From contig BAAHQB010000295.1 in assembly GCA_054601695.1 (NCBI GenBank), positions 124,001 through 188,000 of the forward strand: a stretch of 64,000 bases of DNA, in the 5' to 3' direction. How positions within the stretch are numbered: position 1 is the stretch's first letter; each line of letters opens with the position of its first letter. Positions 1 to 14,270 of this stretch are shown here, piece after piece. The position numbers and the translations under genes were made by a program. The notes under the pieces are model-generated. The model was not told the DNA's origin and ran no database searches. It saw only the letters and a list, made by a program, of their open reading frames with translations. Origin of the DNA: Amorphochlora amoebiformis (lineage: Eukaryota; Cercozoa; Chlorarachniophyceae).

Positions 1-111
<111 letters not shown>

Positions 112-154
112 CCACAGGCAACACCTGCTTCATGAATGCGAGTCTACAGGTATA

Positions 155-606
155 TTCCCTCTCATACAATCCATTAAATTCCCAGACGTAAAACCAACAT
201 ATACCCACACACCATCAAATTCCCAGACATACAACCAAGAAAATACCCACACACAATCAAATCCCCAGACATGAAACCAACAAAATCCCCACACACAATC
301 AAATTCCCAGACATGAAACCAACAATATACCCACACAACATCAAATCCCAAGACAGACAACCAACAGTATACCCACACAACATCAAATTCCCAGACATAC
401 AACCAACAAAATACCCACACACAATCAAATTCCAAGACATACAACCAAGAAAATACCCACACACAATCAAATCCCCAGACATGAAACCAACAATAAACCC
501 ACACAACGTCAAATTCCAAGACATACAACCAATAATTGTACCCACACACAATCAAATTCCAAGACATAAAACCAACAATTTGCCCACACACCATCCCGTA
601 TACTGA
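155..606. repeat. 42-bp minisatellite, about ten units
   Basis: Units of 42 bp carry the core CACACAATCAAATTCCCAGA with substitutions. Because 42 is a multiple of 3, long frames stay open on both strands (a 14-residue repeat on +, a Trp/Phe-rich one on -). No splice sites or non-repetitive coding sequence flank it, so I read it as a minisatellite, not a gene. Confidence 0.85.
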
Positions 607-627
607 GCAATACAACCACAAAAAGAC

Positions 628-915
628 TTTCTTGTTTACCATATTCTCTGGCCTCAGGCCTTTCTAGCTACGCCTACTCTAATGACGTATTTTCGAAGAA
701 ATGTCTACGCCAACGAGCTAGACTTTTCTTGTTTACCATATTTTCTGGCCTCAGGCCCTCGTAGCTACGCCTCCTCTAGTGACGTATTTTCGAAGAAATG
801 TCTACGCGAATGAGATAAACTTTTGTTGTTTACCATATTTTCTGGCCTCAGGCCCTTCTCGCTACGCCTCCTCTGGTGATGTATTTTCGACGGAATGTGT
901 ACGCCAAAGAGCTAA
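628..915. repeat. Three tandem copies of a ~98-bp unit
   Basis: The phrase TTTACCATATT.TCTGGCCTC recurs near 633, 729 and 828, each followed by a conserved stretch containing GACGTATTTTCGA. I see no coding signal. Confidence 0.85.
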
Positions 916-929
916 ACTTTGAAAATCCT

Positions 930-1330
930 TTGGGAATGGATGCGAATGTACTGTATATGCTTTTTCTTGTGTGTGTGTGTGTGTGATGTAAATTTTTACT
1001 GCATATGCTTTTTCTTGTGTGTGTGTGATGTCTTGTGTGTGTGTGATGCGAATGTAATGCATATGCTTTTTCTTGTGTGTGTGTGTGATGTGAATTTACT
1101 GCATATGCTTTTTCTTGTGTGTGTGTGATGTCTTGTGTGTGTGTGATGCTAATGTAATACATATGCTTTTTCTTGTGTGTGTGTGTGTGTGTGATGCGAA
1201 TGTACCGCATATGCTTTTTCTTTTGTATGTGTGTGATGCCAATGCACTGTGTATGCTTTTTCTTGTGTGTGTGTGTGTTATGCCAATGTACTGCAAAATG
1301 CTTTTTCTTGTGTGCGTGTGTGAATGTGGA
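930..1330. repeat. GT-bearing minisatellite
   Basis: Units of roughly 40 to 65 bp built from GCATATGCTTTTTCTTG followed by a (TG)n run of variable length. Unit length varies through the TG run, as expected for a compound mini/microsatellite. Confidence 0.85.
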
Positions 1331-1339
1331 TATGTATGT

Positions 1340-1349
1340 ATGTATGTAG

Positions 1350-1419
<70 letters not shown>

Positions 1420-1440
1420 ATTATTTTTGTGTATATATAC

Positions 1441-1484
<44 letters not shown>

Positions 1485-1736
1485 GTATTTCTTTATTTAT
1501 TCGCACCTACATAGTGGTATTATATATATTTAGTTATATCACATGTATACATATACACACACACATATATACATATATACATATACATATACATATATTA
1601 TATACATACCATACATCTGTGTATAATACATTAGTTTGCATACGTAAACACGTACAAATATTGGGGCAATATTTATTATGGGACCTAGACAAAAAGTGTC
1701 TAGACGCTGACGTGATATACATGTATATATATATAT

Positions 1737-1770
<34 letters not shown>

Positions 1771-2090
1771 ACATACACATAAGCACATGTATAGGTCGCT
1801 CTGTATTTTGGGGGTTTGGTTAAGCGCATATCTGTTCTCTCCGTGTCAAACCACTCCTCCAATAATGCTCGCACCCAATCGAGGTATATATATATATATA
1901 TACATGTAATATATATATATATATATATATTATATTTATACATATATATACACATATGTGTATAAATACATGTTTTATTTCAAAATATGTGTTTCTTTTA
2001 CACACAATATATATGTATATATATAATACGCACACACACATACACATATATATATTCACACACATTGACATATACAAAAAAATCTCGCAC
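1340..2090. repeat. TA/TG microsatellite tract with short unique spacers
   Basis: Mostly (TA)n and (TG)n. Unique pieces near 1500-1540, 1610-1720 and 1780-1885 show no supported exon. Confidence 0.85.
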
Positions 2091-2094
2091 ACCC

Positions 2095-2231
2095 TACAAT
2101 CCTAACCCTGCCCCTAACCCTAACCTAACCCTAATACTATCCCAACCCTAACCCTATCCCCAACCCTAACCCTAACCCTAACCCTAACCCTAACCCTAAC
2201 CCTAACCATAACCCTAACCCTAACCCTTCGG
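2095..2231. repeat. Interstitial telomere-type repeat, CCCTAA orientation
   Basis: About twenty CCCTAA units, degenerate at the left and nearly perfect from about 2165 onward. Confidence 0.95.
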
Positions 2232-2477
2232 GCAGCGTTTCCCCCGCATCCTTCTCCTCTGGCCTTCTGTTTTCAATTCCCGTAGCGTCGTATTTATGGG
2301 GGGGAGAGGTAGGCGAAAGACGCGTTGGTCGGTCGCTGAGCCCTCGATGCTTTAAGAACGTAATCGCTAGGTTTAGTCCTATGTTCGTGGGGTAAGTTCT
2401 GTGTTTGTGTGTGTTGGTGTGTGTGTGTGTTTGTGTTGTGTTAGGAGATGACTACAAAATGTATTGGTTTATGAATG

Positions 2478-2522
<45 letters not shown>

Positions 2523-3030
2523 TACCTAAATAGGCGTATCTATTCATGAATTCGTAAATACCCCTAGATGTCATGATTACACCACCATTTAACACTCACC
2601 CGTAACCCTGTAACCCTAACCCTAACCCTAACCCTAACCCTAACCCTAACCCTAACCATTAGGTATGAACAACATGATGCCCAGGTTCGATTCTAGATGT
2701 AAATATATAAATGATATGTACACGTAGATATTACATATTCTGGTATTTTCAAAATCATGAAACTTTCTCCAGGAGCTACTCGCCTTTTTACTAGACGGCC
2801 TCCACGAGGGCTTGAATCGGGTATCACCTTCCCTCCATCCACTCTTCACGCCCCGCTTTCACGCGAATCCAAACTCTAAGGCTAAGGTTAACCCTAACCC
2901 TAGGTATACGACAAGCCTTATGTGAATATACCCGACTCCAAGGGAAGGCCAGACAGTATGGTATATAATAGTCACAAATTTGACAAATTTTTGATTCAAA
3001 TTCTCAATCCAAGCTATAAACAACTTGCTC
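2232..3030. other. Non-repetitive stretch, no gene supported; small telomeric block inside
   Basis: A TG-rich piece (2400-2445), a (TA)n tract (2478-2518), a clean CCCTAA block (about 2604-2658) and a short one near 2885-2905. A 65-codon minus frame at 2652-2849 lacks splice or homology support. Confidence 0.6.
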
Positions 3031-3039
3031 TTTAGTGCT

Positions 3040-3135
3040 TTTCTTGAAATATCGAGAGAATTCGAGAGAGAACGAGAGAGAGAGATCTCTCGAGAAATCT
3101 CGAGAAATCTCGAGAAATCTCGAGAATTTTCTCTG
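3040..3135. repeat. TCTCGAGA-rich short tandem and inverted repeat
   Basis: Repeated GAGAAATCTCGA units with internal XhoI-like palindromes. The same TCTCGAA vocabulary reappears in larger arrays at 12.5 kb and 33.7 kb. Confidence 0.8.
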
Positions 3136-3139
3136 TCTC

Positions 3140-3973
<834 letters not shown>

Positions 3974-3977
<4 letters not shown>

Positions 3978-4229
3978 TTAGCGCAGTGGTATAGTAGATG
4001 GTAGTCCAGAGTTCGATTCAAGTCCGTTTGGATTACGACGAATGATTATAGATAACTTCTTGCCGTAGTTTGATACTTCCTTTCTTCCTCCGGAACCGTA
4101 TGGGTTCCGAGAATATTCTGGGTTCCGAGTATTGTGCTACTAGTCGTATACTCTGAGGAACTGACGGTAGTCTAGCCAGCCGCCGCGTAGTTAACTAGCT
4201 ATAGGTTCCGCGCTAGCTCTACATGCTGT

Positions 4230-4235
<6 letters not shown>
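3974..4235 (+). mobile_element. Dispersed SINE-like element, copy A1
   Basis: It begins with a sequence like the internal promoter of tRNA genes: TTAGCGCAGTGGTATAG resembles an A box and GTTCGATTC a B box, but they are only about 35 bp apart, too close for a real tRNA. Then comes a body with a GGAACC...GGTTCCG inverted motif and a tail TAGCTATAGGTTCCGCGCTA. Related sequences lie at 22440-22700 and 36790-37130, each bounded by (TA)n. I infer a tRNA-derived short interspersed element; I cannot name a family. Confidence 0.55.
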
Positions 4236-4295
<60 letters not shown>

Positions 4296-4339
4296 AAATA
4301 TATACATATGTATATATATATATACATATGTATATACAT

Positions 4340-5160
4340 ATATAGGTCCATTATTCGTTGATATATGTGTACATAGGTCTATTATTGTTGATATATGTCT
4401 ATATAGCTTCATTATTCGTTTGTATACATGCATATAGGTCCATTATTGTTGACATATGTCTATATAGGTCCATTATTGTTCACATATGTCTATATAGGTC
4501 CATTATTTTTGACATATGTCTATATAGGTCCATTATTGTTGACATATGTGTATATGGGTCCATTATTGTTGACATATGTCTATATAGGTCCATTATTCGT
4601 TGATATATGTCTATATAGGTCCATTATTCGTTGATATATGTCTATGTAGGTTGATATATGTCTATATAGGTCCATTATTCGTTGATATATGTCTATATAG
4701 GTCCATTATTCATTGATATATCTGTATATAGGTCCATTATTGTTGACATATGTCTATATAGGTCCATTATTGTTGACATATGTCTATATAGGTCCATTAT
4801 TCGTTGATATATGTCTATATAGGTCCATTATTCGTTGATATATGTCTATATAGGTCCATTATTCGTTGATATATGTCTATATAGGTCCATTATTCGTTGA
4901 TATATGTCTATATAGGTCCATTATTCGTTGATATATGTCTATATAGGTCCATTATTCATTGATATATCTGTATATAGGTCCATTATTCGTTGATATATGT
5001 GTACATAGGTCTATTATTGTTGATATATGTCTATATAGGTCCATTATTCGTTTATATATATGTATAGGTCCATTATTGTTGATATATGTGTATATAGGAG
5101 ATATATGTGTATATAGGTCCATTATTGTTGATATATGTGTATATAGGTGATATATGTGCA
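4340..5160. repeat. 30/31-bp tandem array
   Basis: Roughly 26 units of ATAGGTCCATTATTCGTTGA... with a 30-bp variant (GTTGACATATG) and a 31-bp variant (CGTTGATATATG) intermixed. It passes directly into the higher-order repeat that follows. Confidence 0.93.
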
Positions 5161-6070
5161 TCATTGTTGACATATGTGTATATAGGTGGTATATATGTGT
5201 GTATTATTGTTGATATATGTGTATATAGGTGGTATATATGTGTATATTATTGTTGATATATGTGTATATAGGTGGTATATATATGTGTATATAGGTCCAT
5301 TATTGTTGATATATGTGTATATAGGTGATATATGTGCATCATTGTTGACATATGTGTATATAGGTGGTATATATGTGTGTATTATTGTTGATATATGTGT
5401 ATATAGGTGGTATATATGTGTATATTATTGTTGATATATGTGTATATAGGTGGTATATATATGTGTATATAGGTCCATTATTGTTGATATATGTGTATAT
5501 AGGTGATATATGTGCATCATTGTTGACATATGTGTATATAGGTGGTATATATGTGTGTATTATTGTTGATATATGTGTATATAGGTGGTATATATGTGTA
5601 TATTATTGTTGATATATGTGTATATAGGTGGTATATATATGTGTATATAGGTCCATTATTGTTGATATATGTGTATATAGGTGATATATGTGCATCATTG
5701 TTGACATATGTGTATATAGGTGGTATATATGTGTGTATTATTGTTGATATATGTGTATATAGGTGGTATATATGTGTATATTATTGTTGATATATGTGTA
5801 TATAGGTGGTATATATATGTGTATATAGGTCCATTATTGTTGATATATGTATATATAGGTGGTATATATGTGTGTATTATTGTTGATATATGTGTATATG
5901 GGTGGTATATATATGTGTATTATTGTTGATATATGTGTATATAGGTGGTATATATGTGTGTAGTATTGTTGATATATGTGTATTTTGTTGGTATATATGT
6001 GTATATTATTGTTGATATATGTGTATATAGGTGATATATATATGTGTATATAGGTCCATTATTGTTGACT
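5160..6070. repeat. 178-bp higher-order repeat, then decayed copies
   Basis: Four units with an exact 178-bp period: an identical 82-codon frame restarts at 5186, 5364 and 5542, and again at 5720, where it diverges near its end. Each unit contains several diverged versions of the ~30-bp monomer seen just upstream. From about 5860 to 6070 the units lose register. The repeated frame is a by-product, not a gene. Confidence 0.92.
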
Positions 6071-6097
6071 TAATGACGGGTCAGCTCAAATCTACAC

Positions 6098-6126
6098 TCA
6101 CATGGTCACATATATATATATGTATG

Positions 6127-6158
<32 letters not shown>

Positions 6159-6234
6159 CATATATGTATATATATATATGTATATATATATGTGTGTGTA
6201 TATATAATACACTCACATGGTCATTCACATATAC

Positions 6235-6270
<36 letters not shown>

Positions 6271-6312
6271 ACACTCACATGGTCATTCACATATACATAA
6301 CATATATATATA

Positions 6313-6379
<67 letters not shown>

Positions 6380-6404
6380 CACTCACATGGTCATTCACAT
6401 ATAC

Positions 6405-6410
<6 letters not shown>
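6098..6410. repeat. CACTCACATGGTCA units separated by (TA)n
   Basis: The phrase ACACTCACATGGTCATTCAC occurs near 6210, 6270 and 6378, with a first partial copy near 6098, each followed by TA repeat. Confidence 0.8.
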
Positions 6411-8035
<1,625 letters not shown>

Positions 8036-8040
8036 AAACT

Positions 8041-8565
8041 AGTAACCCTGACCCTAACACTAACCTTACCCTAACCCTATACCTAACCCTAACCCTAACC
8101 CTAACACTAACCCTAACCCTATACCTAACACTAACCCCAACCCTAACACTAACCTTTACCTAACCCTAACCCTAACCCTAACCCTATACCTAACCCTAAA
8201 CCTAACCCTAACGCTAACCCTAACCCTAACCCTATACCCCAACCCTAACACTAACACTAACCCTATTCCTACCCTAACCCCAACACTAACACTAGCACTA
8301 ATCCTGTACCTAACCCTAACCCTAACCCAAACCCTAACATTAACCCTAACCCTATACCTAACCCTAACCCTAACCCTAACACTAACCCTAACCCTATCTC
8401 TAAACCTAACCTAACCCTAACCCTAACCCTAACATTAACCCTTTAACCATATACCTAACCCGAACCCTAACACTAACCCTAACACTAACCCTAACCCTAA
8501 CCCTAACCCTAACCTGTTATCACTAACCATTACTCTATTGCTAACCCTAACCCTAACTCTAGGGA
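8041..8565. repeat. Long degenerate CCCTAA block
   Basis: About 525 bp made almost wholly of 6- to 7-bp CCCTAA variants, including ACCCTATACCTA and ACACTAACC forms. Mixed variant units suggest an old, internally shuffled telomeric insertion rather than a recent telomere end. Confidence 0.95.
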
Positions 8566-8585
8566 GAGGGCGTATTTGTAGTATA

Positions 8586-8590
8586 TTATG

Positions 8591-8649
<59 letters not shown>

Positions 8650-8701
8650 GGTGACGACGAAAAATATAGGGTATGGTTGGACGCTGAGGAGGTATAAATA
8701 C

Positions 8702-8751
<50 letters not shown>

Positions 8752-8813
8752 TGTATAGTATGCATGAACGTATGTGTGTGTACGCCGGAATGCATATATG
8801 TATGTTTTATGTA

Positions 8814-8855
<42 letters not shown>

Positions 8856-8884
8856 CATGTATTTATGTACATATATATTTATAT

Positions 8885-8930
<46 letters not shown>

Positions 8931-9004
8931 ATATGAGTGCATACATATTTATACATTTAAAGCATACATTTTAGATACACATATGAACATATAGACATAT
9001 ATGC

Positions 9005-9042
<38 letters not shown>

Positions 9043-9049
9043 TATATAC

Positions 9050-9103
<54 letters not shown>

Positions 9104-9121
9104 TTTCTGTACAATATAATA

Positions 9122-9207
<86 letters not shown>

Positions 9208-9285
9208 TAAAGATACATACGCATGCATATAATATATATATATATATAGAGAGAGAAATATATATATAGCTATATAGTTAGATAT
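8586..9285. repeat. (TA)n / (TG)n microsatellite tract
   Basis: TA runs broken by short unique spacers (8645-8700, 8750-8820, 8940-9005). No exon seen. Confidence 0.85.
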
Positions 9286-9292
9286 TATGTTT

Positions 9293-9530
9293 CCAGAAGA
9301 AAATATGTTTAAAACTGGATATTGGGTGTTGTATTGAGGACTTTATACATATGTATACATTTTTATGTCTCCAGGAGAAGATATGTATAAATATAGACGT
9401 TGGTTGTTGTGTTGAGGACCTTATACATATGTATACATTATAATGTTTCCAGGAGAAGATATGTTCAAATATAGACGTTGGTTGTTGTGTTGAGGACCTT
9501 ATACATATGTATACATTATAATGTTTCCAG
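9293..9530 (+). pseudogene. Three tandem partial copies of the next exon's 5' end
   Basis: CCAG(G/A)AGAA motifs recur at exactly 78-bp spacing (9293, 9371, 9449, 9527). The last belongs to the true acceptor of the exon at 9531-9604. The earlier copies keep TTTCCAG plus about 45 nt of exon-like sequence in the same reading frame (…ATAGACGTTGGTTGTTGTG…, translating like the exon's DVGCC), then run into non-coding sequence without a donor. I infer tandem duplication of an intron-exon boundary; only the final copy can be a complete exon. Confidence 0.75.
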
Positions 9531-10624
9531 GAGAGGATATGTTTAAATGTGGATGTTGGGTGTTGTATTGAGGATCTTGCACAAATGCTTAAACAACAAA
9601 CTGGGTATATTTATATTATGTATATATATATATATATGTATATATATGTATATGTGTGTGTGTGTATATGTATACCATATATGTATATCTACATATATGC
9701 ATGTGTTATATATATATATATATATGTACATCTATATATATATTATATACTATATACTATGTATATGTAGAATTGTGTTTTTGAGATAATGTGTCGTTGT
9801 ATGTTTTCATTTGTACACCGTGTGTATGCACTCATTGCGGATATCGTTGCTGATGCTATATATTCAATATCATATCTTGTTGGTGTTGTTGTATATTCAA
9901 TATCATATCCCGTTGGTGTTGTTGTATATTCAATATCATATCCAGTTAGTGTTGTTGTATATTCAATATAATATCCCGTTGGTGTTGTTGTATATTTATT
10001 CAATATCATATCTTGTTTGTGTTGTTGTATATTCAATATCATATCTTGTTGGTGTTGTATATTTATTCAATATCATATCTTGTTGGTGTTGTTATATATT
10101 CAATATCATATCTTGTTGGTGTTGTTGTATATTCAATATCACATCTTGTTGGTGGTGTTGTATATTCATTCAATATCATATCTTGGTGTTGTTATATATT
10201 CAATATCATATCCAGTTAGTGGTGTTTTATATTCAATATCATATCTTCTTGGTGTTGTTGTATATTCAATATCATATCCAGTTGGTGTTGTTATATATTC
10301 ATTATCATATCCAGTTAGTGTTGTTGTATATTCAATATCATATCTTCTTGGTGTTGTTGCATATTTATTCAATATCATATCTTGTTGGTGTTGTTGTATA
10401 TTTATTCAATATCATATCTTGTTTGTGTTGTTGTATATTCAATATCATATCTTGTTGGTGGTGTTGTATATTCAATATCATATTTTGTTGGTGTTGTTGT
10501 ATATATATTCAATATCATATCTTGTTGGTGATGTTATATATTCAATATCATATCCAGTTAGTGTTGTTGTATATTCAATATCATATCTAAAGGTTTGTGT
10601 TGTCGTATAATCCGCTGTGATGGA

Positions 10625-10658
<34 letters not shown>

Positions 10659-11214
10659 GTATGTAATTGATGTTTATTGGATAATATCCGTCTTGATAGC
10701 TATGATAATATAAATCTTGGATTGTATAACACAAGATAATATCTCTATTGTCGTATCAAACAATGTATATCTACCACTTTTGTTCACCTCTTTGTACACT
10801 TCGCACAATCTCATCTTCCAATGTATATGTACCACTTCTTTTCGCCTCTTTGTACACATCGCACAATCTCAGCTTCCAATGTATATGTACCACTTCTGTT
10901 CACCTGTTTTGCATACATCGCACAATCTCATTCTTGTTTTACATGTGCGGACTATGAGATCTTGTGTTATTGGACAATGTCGATTTTTTGTCTGTATATG
11001 GCAATAGAATCGTGTGTTATTGTTGTCGATTTATGATTCATTGATGTCGGCTGTGTTTGCATACTCTTGCAGTATCCCCTGTTGTCGGATAATGTTGGTC
11101 GGTGTTCGGGATAGAGCAATCTGGCACGTGCTCAACCCAGACGACGTAATATATACATGTTTATTTCATGATACGTCATATATGTACATATATGTGTATA
11201 TGTACTTGTATATG

Positions 11215-11250
<36 letters not shown>

Positions 11251-11257
11251 TGTATAG

Positions 11258-11294
<37 letters not shown>

Positions 11295-11321
11295 GTATAT
11301 ATATATATATATATACATATA

Positions 11322-11383
<62 letters not shown>

Positions 11384-11417
11384 CTATGTAATATGATAAT
11401 GTTGGTAAGGGTTTGGG

Positions 11418-11449
<32 letters not shown>

Positions 11450-11545
11450 ATATATATATTTGTCTATGCAATATGATAATATTGGTAAGGGTTTCGGATA
11501 GACCTATCGTTCTAAACCCATACGACTTCATGTAAATAATTATCC

Positions 11546-11588
<43 letters not shown>

Positions 11589-11671
11589 TAAATATCTGGA
11601 ATATGTATAATATATCTGTACATAAATATGTCCAAAAATATACGTACTTATATTTGTCTTTGATCTGTAAA

Positions 11672-11760
<89 letters not shown>

Positions 11761-11816
11761 GTCTTAAACCGGTATGATTTAATATACATAGATCCGTATA
11801 TATAAATAATATATAT

Positions 11817-11851
<35 letters not shown>

Positions 11852-11888
11852 CGTACAGACTTAAGACCAATATGATTTAATATACACT

Positions 11889-11925
<37 letters not shown>

Positions 11926-12012
11926 TATATATATACATATACATATATACATATATATATGTATATACACATATTTACATACACATATATAGTCCTATAT
12001 ACATGCATATAT

Positions 12013-12046
<34 letters not shown>

Positions 12047-12060
12047 AAATATACAAGTAT

Positions 12061-12122
<62 letters not shown>

Positions 12123-12267
12123 GCAATATATAAGTATGCATACATGTATATGTATATATATATATATCTGTTGATTGAGATCGTAGAAGATGTTTTGGAA
12201 TTGTATAGCCTACTTACACATATATACTCTATATACATGATATATGCAATATATAAGCATTTATATG

Positions 12268-12309
<42 letters not shown>

Positions 12310-12899
12310 ATATTTGTATATATATTTATATATCTGTTGATTCAGATCGTAGAAGATGTTTTGGAATTGTATAGCCTACTTGCTATCCAAACCCCATCTA
12401 AATCTCCCCCCATCACCTCTCCAACAGAGGTCAAACATCTACTGACAAACAATTTAAAACAGATATTTTCATCTTCTGCTCTCTCGAATCTCTATTTGTC
12501 TCTCGAATCTCTGTTTGTCTCTCGAATCTCTCTTGTAACTCGAATCTCTCTTTGTCTCTCGAGTCTCTCTTTGTCTCTCGAATCTCTCTTTGTCTCTCGA
12601 ATCTCTCTTTGTCTCTCGAATCTCTGCTTGTCTCTCGAATCTCTGTCTCTTGAATCTCTGTTTGTCTCTCGAATCTCTGTTTGTCTCTCGAATCTCCCTC
12701 TTTAGCTCTCGAATCTCTCTTTGTCTCTCCTCTCTTTGCTTCTCGGATCTCTTTCTGCATACGTAAATATATGTGTAGACACATACTATATATATATATA
12801 TATATATATACAGATTCAATATATTTATTAATACACAACGTATATATATATATATATAATATATATATATATATGTACTTATGTATTGATATTATATGT

Positions 12900-12943
<44 letters not shown>

Positions 12944-14226
12944 TACATATATACACATATATATATATATATATATATATATTCGATATATTTATAAATA
13001 CACAATATATGTATATATGTATATATACGTACTTCTGTATTAATGTTATATGCACAAATATATGTATGTATGTGTATATATGTATATGTGTATGTGTACA
13101 TACATATGTATAATATATATGTATGTATATATTGCATATAGAGATGAAGAAAAATATATTATGCATATGCATTAGTCAGGTTATACAAACACACACAACA
13201 TATATATATATATATATATATGTGTGTGTATACATTTATATATACACACATATATATATGTATATATAAATACATACATCTTCAGACCAAAGGCCTCGAG
13301 CTAATCGAAGGAGGTGAAACCTTTATCCTAACCCTAACCCTAACCCTAACCCTAACCCTAACGCTAATCCTAACCCTAACCCTAACCAAGCTTGACTCTA
13401 AGCCCTCTAACTAGGCAAGGTTGACATTTGCGATACGGATAATAAATGGTCCACACAGCCCCCTAACCATCATCCTTTTAACCCTAACTCTTAACTCAAC
13501 TATATATATATGTATATATATATATTTATATATATATATACAAAGTGCCATTTAAAACAATGTCCCGAAGGTAACCCTAATGTTAACCATAATCAGGCTT
13601 CCTTCCACCATTAAATCCATCTCTCCGAACGGAAACGTAAAATCCACAAAACCGACACTCTTAACATCGTTTTCACCCAAGAAACATCACAAAACCGACA
13701 CTCTTAACATCGTTTTCACCCAAGAAACACCGCTAGCACACGTGTCATTAGACCTCACACGAGCATGCATGAGGTTCTAACAGAGGACACCGTGTCCCAG
13801 GGTAGGGGTAAGGGTTTTGGTCCGGATAATTGTTCGGCAACCATAGATTCGACTTGACGATGATTTTAGATATATAATAGATATTAATAACATATACATA
13901 TCTCTACGTCGCGAATTGATGCAACATAATTTAAGCGAAGTTGAGGTCAAGGGTAGGGGTAAGGGTTTTGGTCCGGATAATTGTTCGGCAACCATAGATT
14001 CGACTTGACGATGATTTTAGATTGGAGTTGACATTAATAACATATTCTAGTGGATTAACAACAGATTTCGAAGTGAGGATGACCACAGATTGTGATGATT
14101 ATGAGCATTCCGTTATAATGATTATGAGCAGAGATAATAGTGGAGCATTTAATAAAAACAGATTCTAATTCATTATGACGGCTGGCCTTCTCATTGGGAT
14201 GAATGGATCTCGACATCTTCTGTATG

Positions 14227-14270
<44 letters not shown>

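Noticed and set aside
155-606. Open frames of 111 to 170 codons on both strands
   Set aside because: A 42-bp minisatellite keeps frames open on both strands at once; no family, splice or composition evidence for translation.
3974-4035. A functional tRNA gene
   Set aside because: A-box-like and B-box-like motifs are only about 35 bp apart and no acceptor or anticodon stems can be folded; better explained as the head of a SINE-like element.
9293-9600. CRISPR-like regular array (78-bp spacing)
   Set aside because: Eukaryotic context, whole-unit duplication rather than repeat plus unique spacers, and clear relation to a coding exon.
9811-10590. 259-codon open frame
   Set aside because: It is a 33-bp tandem repeat read in a frame that never meets a stop; no splice sites, no non-repeat coding sequence, and it lies inside an intron between phase-matched exons.
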